From assembly GCA_020086605.1 (NCBI GenBank), contig JACBWW010000018.1:9878206-9942205 (forward strand): a stretch of DNA of 64,000 nucleotides, given 5' to 3'. Below are positions 24,921 through 38,633 of this stretch, in pieces; positions within the stretch are counted from its first letter, which is position 1; each line of letters opens with the position of its first letter. The position numbers and the translations under genes are program-made. Under the pieces are notes generated by a model. The model searched no databases. It was not told where the DNA came from and saw only the letters and a program-made list of their open reading frames with translations. This DNA is from Lanius collurio. Taxonomy: Eukaryota; Chordata; Aves; Passeriformes; Laniidae.

Positions 24921-24926
24921 GAGTAA
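24921..24926. repeat. Target-site duplication GAGTAA, left copy
   Basis: This is the left 6-bp direct repeat immediately before the TG of the LTR. It is identical to the copy at 25221-25226. Confidence 0.88.
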
Positions 24927-25220
24927 TGTCGCCCTGGTTTTTAGAAATCTTTTAGCCTTCTGATATTTACATTCTAGTTACACACTTTCCCATGCTTTGT
25001 TCTGTAAACAGCTAGTTGTTTGCATTCCTTCATAGAGGTGGAGAAGGCGTGATGGACTGGTAACCTGTCCAGTGCCATGGGAGAGGTGGCTCCTTCTCCC
25101 TCCAATGCCCTGTCTCTTTTGTAAAACTATAAGTAGTGGAGTCAGATAATAAACTTCCTCTTTTTGCCCTCACCTTCAGCTGTGTGAACACGCGTGTGCT
25201 TTCCGTGTCCTACCGCGACA
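24927..25220 (+). mobile_element. Solo LTR of an endogenous retrovirus
   Basis: This 294-bp element starts TGTCGCCCTGG and ends TACCGCGACA, so its termini are TG...CA with 5-bp inverted ends TGTCG/CGACA. It is flanked by the identical 6-mer GAGTAA on both sides. Inside are a TATA-like ACTATAAG at about 25127 and an AATAAA signal at 25148-25153, followed by a short U5-like stretch, so transcription would run on the plus strand, antisense to DNER. A 6-bp duplication is typical of class II (ERVK-like) elements, and the sequence resembles passerine LTRs I recall, but I cannot name the family. No internal retroviral genes are present. Confidence 0.88.
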
Positions 25221-25226
25221 GAGTAA
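25221..25226. repeat. Target-site duplication GAGTAA, right copy
   Basis: This is the right 6-bp direct repeat immediately after the terminal CA of the LTR, a perfect match to the left copy. Confidence 0.88.
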
Positions 25227-28045
25227 TAAATATTTTTTTCTACTATAGCAAAGGAGCTCTTAAGATGACTAGAACAAAAGTAGTCTACTCTCTCTTACTG
25301 AGAAAGACTTACAGTATTTAGTACAACTCAGAGTAAACTACTATAATATTTGAGCAAAATGTTGGATGATAATTACATACTTCAGAGCATACTGTACTTA
25401 GGAAAATAAGTCCATATGCAGGACAGCATACCTTCAGGTATACATGAGGAGTTTTATAATCTGCCTTTTTATAGATTATTAACAATTGCATCTATTCCAA
25501 AGCTTCCAGCCCACATAGAAGACATGGAAACCATTGCTATTCAATTCAATATACTATTTCTCAATGCAGGCAGAGGCCAGATATTTTTGTGTAAATCTCA
25601 CGGGTTCCAAATCTAGCAATAAATATTCATATTTACACAGTCAGCTTATCCATATTTTACATTGGAGAGCCAAAGCTATGGAACAGAGCAATCTGTGAGA
25701 GAAACAACCCACAAGCAAAATTGTGGCACTCACAACCAAGAGATGGCCCAAGTTCACTTCAAAATCTTACATTAAATCAGAAATTCACACCAGCCAAATC
25801 TCCCCCATTTGGGTTAACAGCAAAACTTTTCCATCAATTGCTAACTGTTTTGAGGACAACTCATCCTGGTGTAAAGATGAGTACATGAATGTGAGAGTGG
25901 TATTTATATTGTGATGATGCCAAGACCAGTGTTATACTTCTGACACATTCCTGCTTCCCTTGTGGACAAGTGGCAAGAATGGCAGCAAAATAGGTACAAA
26001 ATTCATACAAAGGAAGGAAAAGGTATCACTTGGGCTCAGCATCACCTCACCTCACAGAACTTTGCTCAAAGTGATGAATTTTATGTTCCCTTCAAAAGCA
26101 ACAAGAACTGAAAACAAAACTTTGCATTATTTGCTTTACATAACCACACTCTACAAAAAGCATCTAGCTGAAGAGAATTCAAGTTATATATTAGCAAGGA
26201 ATGAGTAAAACTGGCCAAGATTCCCAGGTAAGACCAGAATTCATTTTTTTATAGTTATATGCACTCTGTACATTATAGTATGTGACAGACTGTTAATTAC
26301 ATTTAAATTTCCCATTAAGCAGATGTGTTCCTACATTCTTTTAAATTCTACTAGATTTGAAATAAAACTATGAAGTACATAAAACCCCAAAGACAGCCAT
26401 TAATCTTCTTGGCACTGGAAGCAATGACTACAGCCAGCAGAGATCTGAGCTTGCTTGTGGCATTAGGCCTTTTATTCATTCTTCTAAGAAGTTGCATCCT
26501 GCAAGACTAGCAAAACAGAATGAACTATGGATAAAAAACAAGCAGCAAATCACAGAGGGCACGTTTTAAATTTAAAGAAAATTAAAGTTTATGTTCTGCA
26601 AAAAGTGCGTCGTGGGAAACAGACTCAGTGGTTGTCATGTCAAGTATGCAATTTTGGCAGCTGCTTGCTCCATGAGGGAAATCATCAAGGTATTTTAGGG
26701 CATATCTCACATAATTTGAGTTTAACAACGGCAAAAACATTCTACTTAATGAAATATTCACCTTCTATTTTTGTCATATGCTGGGCATGAAACAGTTTCC
26801 TGTCTGGAGTTCTCTGATGCACCCTATAGGCCAAAGGGCAAGGAAAGCTCATGGATTTAAAAACACAGTACAGACAAAAAGACAACATGGCATTTTGATT
26901 CCTCCTGGAGTAGGAGGCTGGATATAAATTACCCACATTTTGGCTGCTGTATTTGATGTTCTAGCAAGCTACCCCAGCCCAGCAGGCTATCTAGCACAGG
27001 TTTAATGACATTTGAGAGGATCGCTGGGAGCATTCCTTATTTGTTCAAGCTCTAGAATATTCAGGAGCAGTTTGCAACAGCAAAAATAGAAACAATTGAA
27101 GATAAAATCTGAAGTTAAAATTTTATTTGAGGATAAATATATTTTATCATCATATATTTACATTAATTTTAATATATTATTTTGTATTTAGACATATTGA
27201 GAATCCTGCTAATTCCAGATCTCTGCCATTAATTGATAGATACTCTTCAGAAGTGGATTTGGACATGTTTCTGTGTCCCACAGCTTCAGCCACAGGGTCT
27301 TGGTCAACTACAGCCTAGTACACGTCACACTACAAGCACTGCCTTAATAAATTTTCCTTTAATTAGGTTCAGAGAAAGAACAGCGGAAAGATATGAACAG
27401 TCCTAAGTTTTTCTATTCACTTGCCAGGGAAAACAACAGACTGCATGTGCACAAGGCAGGGCTCTTTCATCATTAACTGTTCTAATTTTACCATATAAAG
27501 CTTCCAATGTAAAGATTACAGGTGGGAACATACAGATGCTGGTTTATCTTTTTTCTTGAGTTACATAATTGCTTCTCTTTCTTGCTGTGAAGGTAATCTG
27601 TCTGACTTTTTTTTTAAAAAAAAATTACTTTATTTGCCACATCTTAAAAGATTAATAACACATGGATAATTATTAGAGGCCATATATGCCTTTCCCTTAA
27701 TATAGAAAAGCATTAATTCTTCTGCACAGATACAGGAAGCAATTTATTTTTATTTGGAACATGACATGCAACAAGAGAAAGAAATTAGAGTCATACAATT
27801 GGACAAACAACATGAAAATATATAAAATAAGGCAATCTATCAAAAGCTTTATCTCTCCAATCGACAAAAACTGGAAAAGACAATATTTTGATATGCTGTT
27901 ATACACAGGAAATTTGAACATATTATTTACGTAATTCAAATTCAAAATATTGAATTTATAAAATAAAAATTATAGATACAGTAAAGTACAAAAATAAACT
28001 GGACTAGGAAACAGAAAACTGTATTTGAATGAATAATTTATTTGG

Positions 28046-28063
28046 ATACCAGCCAGCTGGTAT
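28046..28063. repeat. Short perfect inverted repeat
   Basis: Arms ATACCAG and CTGGTAT are separated by four bases (CCAG) in intron 5. The hairpin could form but is short, and no function is implied. Confidence 0.8.
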
Positions 28064-29209
28064 AGTAAAGTAGTATTAATTTCTAAATTTGTCATGCAAT
28101 AATTATGTTCCCACATTACCTCAAGCATTTCATAAAATTCATTTTTGAGAAATAAAAACAGATAATTATTCCAGATGTTAGTACTGCCATGTATGTATAG
28201 ATTACTGTGGCAATTTAATTATTGTTGTTACAATCTAAAACACCATTTTTCTATTAAACATGCTTATTGAAAATTTAAATCAGAAAATGGTAGCAGATGA
28301 ACCAAAAGTGAATTCACTCAATATGCCAAATTTTTTGTGCTCACAGCAGGCTCACAGCTGTTAATATTTACTCAACAGTTACTACTGCTTTTATCTCCCA
28401 AATGAATATTAATAAAACCAAAGATTAAATATGGATATTTGTGCTGTAAGTGACTTTTAATCCATGATGTAAAAAAAAAAAAACATGTATAGAAGGTAAC
28501 AGAGTATACAGCATCTAAATCCCAAAAGCCCAGTCTGGTTTTGTAAAAGCAGACTGCAAATTTGACAGATTTGGTTCTTATTTTCTTATGTTGCTAGATC
28601 ACACAAAATCCCCAGTGTGCAGTGGAATTGCCATTGTAATCCTTCGATGTAGTATTACATAAAGGACAAAGCTGTACAGGAAAAGTTGCAACCACTACCA
28701 AATCACTCCATTCTGTTTCTTCTCATAATTATGCTCAGGGAATTCCATTGCACTGCTCAGTCTATTCTGAGGGAGCAATTATTAAGACATGGAGGAAGAA
28801 GTAAAGCAGACCTAAAACCTAAGACAAGGTTGAAAACTTAACAAATCTGAGCACACTGGTCTGGTGAGTGGAGATCCTAAGTGCCCACACCGTGGTCCTC
28901 AGTTAAAGAAACTTCCTTCTACAGGGACAGTAAGATGCAGTACAAATTCCCTCATATCTGATTTGAACAATTGCTTTTATGGCCAGGGCAGGTTGTGAAT
29001 CTTTGCATCTTGTATCTGTTACTTTCTTACTTCAAGTGCTTGATTTTCAGGTATAGTTGATAGATATTGTTGTTATTTAGTAACATCTGTGAGCTTTCAA
29101 AGCCTATTGCACAGCTGCAAGGTATGCACACTCCAAGTACAATTTGCCCTGTGCTTAAATTGCCATGGAATTGCCACATTACAGGAATGTCTTGTTAAGC
29201 TGACCTTAC

Positions 29210-29355
29210 CTCATCTGGCTTGGTGATGCATTTCCCTTTCCCCGAGCACGGGAAGTTGTCTGAATGGCTTCCCACAGGCATGCAGGTACTCACTTTCACC
29301 ACCACAGTCAAGCGTAGAGCCACAATGCACTTGGTAACTGAATCATTCAAAAAAC
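29210..29355 (-). CDS. DNER: DNER exon 5: end of non-EGF segment and start of an EGF-like repeat
   Basis: This exon has 146 bp and phase 1-0. The donor GAG|gtaagg is strong. The acceptor is a long T run ending in taaag. It encodes G-FLNDSVTKCIVALRL, TVVVKVSTCMP, GSHSDNFPCSGKGKC and ITKPDE. NDS is an N-glycosylation sequon. The C-M-P...C-S-G-K-G-K-C part starts an EGF-like repeat that is completed in exon 6, so this repeat is split by a phase-0 intron, unlike the downstream repeats. The acceptor T run is about 15 bases in this assembly, so its length could vary or be mis-sequenced without affecting the coding frame. Confidence 0.95.
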
Positions 29356-31135
29356 CTTTAAAAAAAAAAAAAAAATTCTTGCTATATTACAAAATAGGCT
29401 GATACTGTTAATGCTCTGCAGGTAGACAAACAAAGAAAACTGATTTGAAATAAACTGTCAGCCAAGAACAAAATTGCTCATACTTAATATGCACTTCTCT
29501 GAATGCAATGCAAGAAAATACAAATTAATTAATACAGTTTGGAGACAAACGTCATGATATTGAATAACAAAAGAAAGGCAGGATGGAGAAACAGATCTAC
29601 TTCCAGAGCTCAAACCTACTAGCATTTTTTAGGTTTCAAAATTAAATGTTTTTGCCTGCTACCTTTTCAAAAGTTAAAAAATATATTTCTTTAATGACAA
29701 GGAACATTAAAATTAAATTTTGTGGAGAAATAAGTTTTAATGAATTCATAAAAGTTACTTTGGAGCTAAAAAGCACACAGATTCATTACACTGCTAAAAG
29801 ATGGAGAATCCCTCTGGCTCTGTTTCTTATTAAGTTTGCAAGAATATACTTATACCACTTGACAGCATTTCTTTGTGCAGTTGCAATGCAAGTATTATTG
29901 AATGTCTGATCCGATCTCTCTATGAGGTGATACAGCAGGCAGAGATGAACTAAACATGGAAACAGGAACATTGGGCAAGGAAGAGAAAGATTCATGAATC
30001 TCTGCCTAGCACCTGCAATTGCATGGAATGAAAAAAATTGTTGGTTGGTAGCTATTAAAACACTTAAGAGTAACAATATCACTATTACACATATTCCTAA
30101 CATATTTATTTGAAAAATAAAAGAAGAACAACAGGAAAGATATAATGGGGCACATTCACAGCCCATGACATACATGATAAAGTGAGAGTTCATGTCAAAA
30201 CACACAGCCCCTGCTCCTGAATTTCACTTGTGCTTGAACTGCCTTGTTCCAGCACAGTGATAAGACTCCTGGACCACAGCCCTTCCATGTGTGGCATCAA
30301 TTAATTGTTTTGTTTTCTTTGGGGAGAATAAATGTGCACTGACACAAAAAAGTGGGTTTGTTTTAGTGTATATACTGCATGCAGAATTTATGCATAAAAA
30401 GCCATCAAAGATCCCTCCACAGACTGTCAAACTTTGTCTTCACCATCCTTCATGTAGGTAGACTCCAAAGGGTGTAAGACTGTAGTACTGGAATGGAATA
30501 TTGCAGGCACAGAACCATTCTATGATTCTCCTTTTCTTTAAAAAATATAGAGAAAATTTAAGCAAATTTAAGCAAAAATTGATAGTTTTTTTTAAAACAA
30601 ATATCCTTAATTTTAAAAAGAACAACACTAAATAGATGCAGTGTAGGACATAGAATGTTTTTTTTCTTAGATTTTCCCCTTCAAATTGCAAAATCTATCT
30701 ACAGCCTAAGCCTCTAAGCAGCTTCAAAGATGCATTCCAGCTTCTTGCATTATAGAGTGGAGATAGCACAACATTTAGTCAAGAGAAAAAAAACAGAACA
30801 AAATATTTTTAATGAAAAGGAGCAAACAAAAGTTTCATGAAACAGAACCAAGAGAATTTCAGAACAGCTGCTAAGAATTACTTACATTTTGCATATGGAA
30901 GTGTAAGAATGACTAATTCTACAAATTTCACAGAAACTCAAATGAAATACTTCCATTGTTTGTTCTTCAATTTTAGATTTAGCTGCATTTTCAGATTAGC
31001 TGCATCCCTTCAGCTATTACTTTTCTATGATCCCTAAACCCTACTTTCAAACAGGAAAATCTCATGTCCAACATAGACGTCATTGGCTTGAGTACAGCCT
31101 CTACAAGTTAGCTGAATATTCTAAAGGATTAGATT

Positions 31136-31157
31136 AAAAAAAAAAAAAAAAAAAAAA
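31136..31157. repeat. A22 homopolymer
   Basis: There are twenty-two consecutive A residues in intron 4. No retroposed sequence is recognised immediately upstream, so it may be a simple expansion or the tail of an unrecognised insertion. Confidence 0.9.
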
Positions 31158-33654
31158 GTACTGGGTATAGTTCCAAATGTCTAATGGTCTGTTTTGGCTA
31201 GTGAAGATTATTGTAATCTGATGACCTCTTCAAAGCAAGCCAATTTATTCTGGCCTCAATACATACCCCATTTTTACCCATCTGTTCAAAGATGCAGCCA
31301 GAATTTTTCGTTAACAATTGAATGCGATTGTCACTGGCAGTCATGCAGTTATATGTGAATGCTTGTAACAATGTGGTATTTAGAAAATGTCTTTGGGTTC
31401 ACATTTCCTTGTCTGAAGCAGATTATTACATATTCTGCAGGACAGTTCCCTAGAGAAATATTAAATCAACCTTCTTTGTACTTGGAATCTTGTTACTATT
31501 TTGGTATCAAAAGCCCTTAGGCAAACCACTAAAAAAATCATTATTCTTTCTGGAATGCCACACATTTTCTTTCAATTTCTAATTAGCTCACCTAACTTGT
31601 ACATACTAGAAAAATACAAACATGGGTATTTATTTTCACTCTATAGAAGTTGCATACTATTTTCTGAGATCTCTAGGTTTTATGCCTAAAAGAAGCTTGT
31701 CTGACCATCTAAATATAACACCCTGCTTAACTCAGGTCATAGCACTTCAATTAATTCCTTCCCCAATTCCCATAACAGCAGCTGAACTAGAGTTCTAAGT
31801 TCTATTTTTAACTTCTAGATAGAAGAATAATTTCAGAACCATACTTACAGCTACCTTCATCTCAGGTCTGGAGAAAAATAGTACAGCAATTTATACCAAA
31901 AGGTAATTTTGTTCAGTTCAACCTTGCTGGTTTTCTAAAGCCAGTTAAAACACAATGGCATCAATGCATTTTTAGTTGCAGAATTCAAGGTTGAGTTATT
32001 TACAGTAATATTACGGAAACAATTCTCAAGCCTAATATATCATAATGTGATGTGAGTAGGCATTTAGATTGCAGAGGAGGCATATTTAAGCTTTGTGCAC
32101 ACATTTGATTGTCCAGGAAATGCCTGCACCATTTCCTTGGCAGAATGCATGGTAAAATACACTACAGCTCATTCCACCCTGGTAGTTCCACACACTTACA
32201 TCTGAGAGCATGAAGTACGGATGCTCCTGTTTCATTCACATCAAAAAAACTAAGAATGATAAATAAGGAATAAAACCAAACTAAAAGATGACAGGTGTCA
32301 TAATTATGTCCAGATACCTCCAGAAGATCAGATCATGCCATTCAGATTATCACTACTCAAACATTAATTTCTTGTATGCTTTCTAGACCACACAAACTGG
32401 TTTGCTTCCTTCACAAGCCCCATTTCTGAGCCATATCTTCCTTCTAAGCACAACAGTCTGAGGTCAGCAAGCTGGTCCACAGTGGACAGCCAAAACAGGG
32501 AAGACTGAAGCTAACGGACCACCAAAAACATCATCATATTGCTCATAACGGTAAGGAAAGGCAAAACACTCCACTATAAATCATTCACTAACTCTTGGTA
32601 TGCACCCAACATGCTCTGACACACACCAACGTCTTTTGCATTTGGCTCAAATCTATTTCTCTGTATTCTACACAGTGAATACATGCATTCCGAAGATATT
32701 CACCTTAGGTTGAAACAACAGATTGTCCTTTTAGTTCCAGGTCATAGAAGTGTAGATCTCTGAGTTCACCTAAAGGTTTCTTGGATGAGTGAGAATGACT
32801 GCCAACTGGATTGGGCACTCACTCACAACAAAGTATCAGTCCTTGAGTTTTCAACTTATTTTTAGCCTGGTTTCCCAAGGAAATGAGACAGCAGTGGGAT
32901 GTCTATCAGTTTCCATCTGTTCTCTTTTTCTCTCTCAACTCTTTCCCACACCAAAAGCTTTTGGGGTCAGTAGCCAACTTCAACATTTTGCAGAGCAGTG
33001 AAGTTCTCAAAGATGCTAAGGGCCTACAGCTTCTCTGCATAGTAAGCAGCCCTGGCACCAAGGACATCGGTAAGTCAAGATGGTAGAAAAACTAAAAAGG
33101 GCCCCAGAATAAGGTGATGTAAATTCTCCACCCCATCCTCCTCATACAGTACAGTCAACTATTCATTATTTGGAAAATGGAAAACTGAGATATAGTTAAA
33201 TGGAAGAAAAGCAGACAGTATCAGTTCTTCAGGATTGAAGCAGCAGTACTTGGTGTGCCTGCACCATATCTTCAGTTCTTGTCATGCAGTAACATAGCAA
33301 AGCTATGCTACTTCCAGATCAGATTTCAGCTTCTAGAAACAACACTGCTTTTATCAGAGCATATTGAGCATCTTTTATAAGTCCAGCATAGAAGCTATGT
33401 AAGTGTATCTGATAGTTCATCTACAGATGATGGAAAGTCATAGAATTAACCTAAAGTGTAAAAGAGTCAAGAGGAATTTTCTGTTTGACCACATGTCTCC
33501 CACCACAAGAGAAGACGTTATCCAGCAAGCTAAACAAGAGTGGTCAATATACGCAACCTCTTCTTTCATGACCACTGAACTTTGCAGACATAAGAATACT
33601 TTAAAGGAATCTAGGAAAGAAAAAGAACTATATTTTGATTGCAGTACCCACCAG

Positions 33655-33680
33655 AAAATAAATAAATAAATAAATAAATA
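33655..33680. repeat. (AAAT)n microsatellite
   Basis: About six AAAT units in a row follow ACCAG in intron 4. Confidence 0.95.
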
Positions 33681-36600
33681 GAGATACCTGAATTCTAGTT
33701 CTTCCTCCTAAAATGTTTTATGTCCAAATTTTATCCAAAGATTATTTCATGTCCATGCATCATGTGATATAGCTAACATTCAATACCATGAAAACTACTA
33801 TGAAAATAGAGATCTGTTCTAATCACCACCATGCTTTAGTGCCTTTTTGGATCTAAGCATGAAGCTGGAAATTTACTTTAACCAAATGAACCAATTTCCT
33901 TCTGTTATGGCACTGCATATATCACAATCTCAAATAGTTTTTCATCTAGAAAATCTAAGCAAACTCAATCCTTCTCTTGTTCATACAAGTCATGTTCAAC
34001 TCATTTTAGAGACCTAACAAATGAAAAAACATAACAAGATGTTCTCATGATGCACTTAATTATGAAAATTTACCTTTACATGTTGATGTAGTAAAGGCCT
34101 GTTTTGATTTACAAAGGGACAAAACACTTACCCCTTGTCCATGACCCTAATATTCAGGGTCATTAAGGCCTACCAATACCCTCAGGACCCTGACACCAAT
34201 ACTGTTCTAAAGAATATGGAAAATGGGTCAGGAATCCTTTCCTAGTTTGCCTCAGGATGATTATCATACATAAGAAAATGATAAATGAGAAACAGGTAAT
34301 CAATGCCATTTGCAATCTTTGATGCAGTACACCAGTGCCATCAGCACTGTACAGAACATCTGAGATCACTCTCTAATGATGCAGCTAGGCAACACAGCAT
34401 CTGGGGATACAGAAATACAGCTGCAATAGCAAAATTGCTATTTTGTCCACAAATAGCTCTATTTATAGGTGGCACAACTCTCCCAAATTCTATATAGATC
34501 AGAGTGCTTCCTGTGCTTTATTCACAGAAGCCTTGGTCAGATACTGCTTTTGAAAGTATATATAGATTTTAATGAGACTCAGTTCAAGAATTGTTTCAAA
34601 TATTTTATTTTTCAAAATCTCACATGAAACAGCAATTTAAAGATTTTTTTTTCCTGGGAAGGGACTGAAAACCTTCTCATTGCATTCACTGTCTTCTCCA
34701 AATTGCTATCACAATCACGAGCAGCTTTTAGATAGATATGCTTTCTTCCTTTGCTGCCAACAATGAAAACAGCCTGAGCTCCAAAAATAAAACATACACT
34801 TTCTTCTCATGCATAATCACTTAAAGGTAAGAGTGCTGCTGCTCAAGTTAACATCCTAAGAAACAGAACTAAAGTTCTACCAGAGGCAGATTGACAGCGA
34901 GTGTTACTGTAAGAGAAAGCAAAATTTGGGTGTCAGAAAATTATTACCAAAACTTTGGGAAGAAGCAGCACACGGCTTGACTTTCAAGCTGGAGCTCAGT
35001 TTTGCAGGACTGATAGTTTAAATATATTTATGACCTGAACAAACCAGTTGAATTCACTTAGTGTAGAAAAATCTCATGTTCCATTACATTTCCTCTATAA
35101 CAAATGTCAACTTCTGAATTTCACTGTTACTTAAACAATTATCCAACTTAATAGCCTGACTGGACCAAAACCCATTACAGAACTATGAAACAGTCAGCTA
35201 GCAAGAGTACACTTATTCTTACAAAGCCACTTGCATAGAGCTTATTTAGGAGCTGTGGCAGCAGCTTAAAGTGTGACCTTCTCCCACAGCTTCGAGGACT
35301 CTGCTTATGGTCCAAAGTAATGGTGACAGCCCAGCAAAGGGTGACAAGACTATTCTTCCAAAAGATTTCCTGTATCACAATTTCCCGATACATCTTTATT
35401 TGTCAGCATTTCAGACAGCTGGCAGAGAACTATTCTGGACCCAAATGTAGACCACCAGAATCCCTGATTCCACACTTCGCAAACGCAGTTAAGTGTGGTG
35501 GAATAACAATGACATAGCTGGGACTGCACTAAGGGGAGCTGTGGAAGATGAGATGGCAAGGTTGGCTAGGATATATCTGTAGTGACTTGTTCAACTTAGA
35601 GGCTCTATGAGTGGCTACCTCACTTTTAAATACATGCTACAGTATGTTACACTACTGAAGATCTCAAAGCATTTTACAAGCATTATTAAAATGTGTCTCA
35701 CACTGGTACACTCAATAATGTACCAGTTATGCACTAGTATCTGTATTTTACAGATCAGGTTAGCAGTCTGTCCAAGATCATATCATGCAAACAACCATGT
35801 GATCGACTTAAAATAAGTATCTCGATTGTAAACTGGTCACAGAAGTCATATTTAAAGAATGAGGAATCTTAAAGACACAAATGAAAGGTATTTCAAAAAA
35901 CATTACGAATTTGAGCAGATGAACATCCAAAGACAGACTAGAAAAATATTTTCCCAGTGTTACTAACTAGAAATAGCAGTGAATAAAAATTAATTTTGAA
36001 TAATTTACTGATTAATAAAGATTACTCTAAAGAGTAAAAACTATTTAAATGCTATCCTAAAACATAATACAATCTATGAAAATAATAACTAGTCTGATGT
36101 TTACCTCTATTTATATGTGATAGGAGGTACATGCAACTTGGTCATAAAGGACAGGATATTTATTTTATCATACTTAGGAAGATATCCTTTCTTATATAGT
36201 CTAACAGCATTCTTCAAAATTATTTGGATTTCAGCTGAATTCTTCTCTTTTTTTCCTTACAAGGCCATCTTTTAAAACAAATCATTGAAATTAACACTTC
36301 ACTGCGCTTTTCTTGCTATTTCACACTTTGCTGCTACTGCTATTGTTTACCAAAAGGCCATTTTCTGCAAGGTTAGCTCTTGTGCCCAGAACCCCAGGGA
36401 AATGTTCAATTGAGCACAATGCTCAAATCTGCAGACAATAGGGCCCTTCTAGGCAAATTACACACTTAAAAATGAGAACCCCACTAACTGGAGCAGTTGT
36501 CACCAAACCCCGCCAGCGAGGCCGCCTTGCACAAAAGGAGCAGAACAGTCACACACGCAGACAGAGGTTCTGCACATCAGCTGGGCACAAGCACGGCCTC

Positions 36601-37835
36601 CACACTCCAACCACGGCATGTGCAGGGCATGGAGACTTGACTTGGTCCAGAGGGAAAGAGGGTTAAGTTAAATGGCTGCACATATGCCATGGACTAGGAG
36701 CTCACACAGATGCTCAGCTGACACATGGCAACTTGTTAAAGCCAGAGTAACTTGATTACGCGGCTTTCAGTGAATTCAATTCACACATTTCCAATTATGA
36801 AATAAAATTGTCCTATTTAATTTTTTGCTTAAATGAAAACAATTTCAAGATGCAGTAAACTGCTTTCTTTGGATAGAAATGTGTGCATGTTTTAGAGGCC
36901 TGTACGCAACACAAAACACAACATCTCAAAGTCCCAGTTACAATTTGCCTCCTAATCTGAAATTCTATTGCCAGACAAAAAGAGTTAAAAAAGACCAACT
37001 CGTTTCAACATATCTCTCTAGATTAAGTTTCACATAGTATTTTTTGCACTGTTTCATTTTGCCTATTCAATATAGCTGCAGTCATATTGGTGGAGACTAC
37101 TCATTAATGCATGACGAGGTTAAGTAACCTTGTTAAATAACCAAAGAACAACAGAAGAGTAAATAACTGCTCAGGGCAGAGTTAGAAAAGAAAATACTTT
37201 CTTGCATTTGAAAGGCAGGACACCATTTTGGATTGGAAAATATTATCCTTCCTGACATAGAACCATATGGCTCCCACACTTATTAAAAAGCAGCAGGTAT
37301 CTTGTGCTTTAGAAGCCAAGCATTAATTTTCCTTTTTAAGCCAAACCTCAAAAAGTTTCATGGAATTTAAGCAAGCTGCCTTAGAGGTGTTGGCATTTGA
37401 ATGGCATTAGTACTCTTCATCTCACCACAAAGATGCTACAGCACCTATTTTCAAGTGAGTTTGTACAGTTACCGATTTTATTTAAGGAAATATTTATGAA
37501 ATACTTGATATGTATAGTTTAAAGTAGCTAATTATATTGTATTGATCTAAAAGGCTGAGCATCTTGGAGGAAACCAGATGACATGCCAAATAATGTCAAC
37601 TGACAAGTGTAAGTCAGTTTTTGTTTGCTGTGATGAAAAGAGGCATTATAAAGATTGGTGGAGGATTTATTTTCTGTTCAGATAAAAATATTAATTCATA
37701 TTGAATGTTAAACCTTCTACCTTATTATCTGCAAGGTCTTATCTGAGAAATAGCAATTTTGCTTATAAATGCCTTCCTTTGATTTTATAGGCAGACAATA
37801 AGCTAAAAAGCTAATGTAGCAATATCTCATGAAAG

Positions 37836-37881
37836 CTGCTTTTTAAGCAGCATCTTTACTTTCCTTTTAAGCAGCTGCTTA
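37836..37881. repeat. Clustered inverted repeats of AAGCAGC
   Basis: GCTGCTTTTTAAGCAGC at 37836-37852 is a hairpin with 7-base arms and a 3-base loop. The palindrome TAAGCAGCTGCTTA lies at 37868-37881, followed by another AAGCAGC. Both share the same core motif. Confidence 0.85.
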
Positions 37882-38383
37882 AGCAGCACCATGGAAGTGC
37901 TAAATAAAGCACAAAGTCTAAAGCAAGTAGTTTCAAGCTATTTACAAGCATTTCTTTACAATTAGATATTTAAAAACTTTAATATCATATTACCTATGGG
38001 GAAGTGGAGGCAAAATAATAATGCCTGTTTGTTTTACTGTTATTCTGAAAGAGCTCTCATCATTACGGCTTCAGCTCTGGGCACATTGAGGCAGAAAAGC
38101 AACCTTTCCAACATTTTATCATGAAAGCTGATGAGAAGCAGATTTTTTTTCAACAGAAATAATATCCTAACAACCGTGATAAAGACCTGGAAACATAATT
38201 TATTTTTTTAGTGTTGTTAGGAGAAAGAAAGGAAATAGGTTGCATACATGCAGAGTCAGCACTGCCAGCTCCACCTTCTAAATTATGCCCAAAACCTCCT
38301 AATAAACACTTCCTAAAACTAAGTAACAATCATACAATAATAATACAATATGCAATTTTGTACTGTTATGAAAAGGAAAATGG

Positions 38384-38633
38384 GATGAAGCTGTGTCAGG
38401 GGAGATTTAGGTTGGATATTAGGAAAAGATTTATTACCCAGAGGGTGTTTGGGCACAGAAAAGCCTTCCCAGGGCAGTGGTCACAGCACCAAGGCTGACA
38501 GAGTTTGAGAAGTGTTTGCACAATGATCTCAGCACAGGGTGGGATTGCTGGGGTGTCCTGTTCAGGGCCAGGAGTTGGACTTGATGACCCCGAGGGGTCC
38601 CTTCCAACTCAGCATATTGTATGATTCTATGAA
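38384..38633 (+). mobile_element. CR1 LINE, 5'-truncated 3' end
   Basis: This 250-bp segment has the conserved 3' untranslated end of chicken repeat 1 retrotransposons. It begins near GATGAAGCTGTGTCAGGGGA, continues through TTGGATATTAGGAAAAGATT and GGAGTTGGACTTGATGACCC, and ends in CTTCCAACTC with the ATTCTATG-type tail. Truncation at the 5' end and absence of a poly-A tail are typical of CR1. No reverse transcriptase coding sequence remains. It is the strongest single sign that the genome is avian (or a close reptile). Confidence 0.95.

Larger units (their letters stand above)
23031..29209 (-). other. DNER: DNER intron 5
   Basis: This intron is 6,179 bp. It contains a plus-oriented solo LTR at 24927-25220 with a target duplication, and a short inverted repeat at 28046-28063. 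The sequence from about 27900 to 28470 is low in GC without being a simple repeat and might hold a conserved non-coding element, but I cannot test that. Confidence 0.9.

Noticed and set aside
30511..30530. CATTCTATGATTCT, resembling a CR1 tail
   Set aside because: The upstream sequence shows no CR1 3' region.
38211..38498. 95-codon plus-strand frame
   Set aside because: It runs into the untranslated 3' end of a CR1 element and does not match a CR1 protein.
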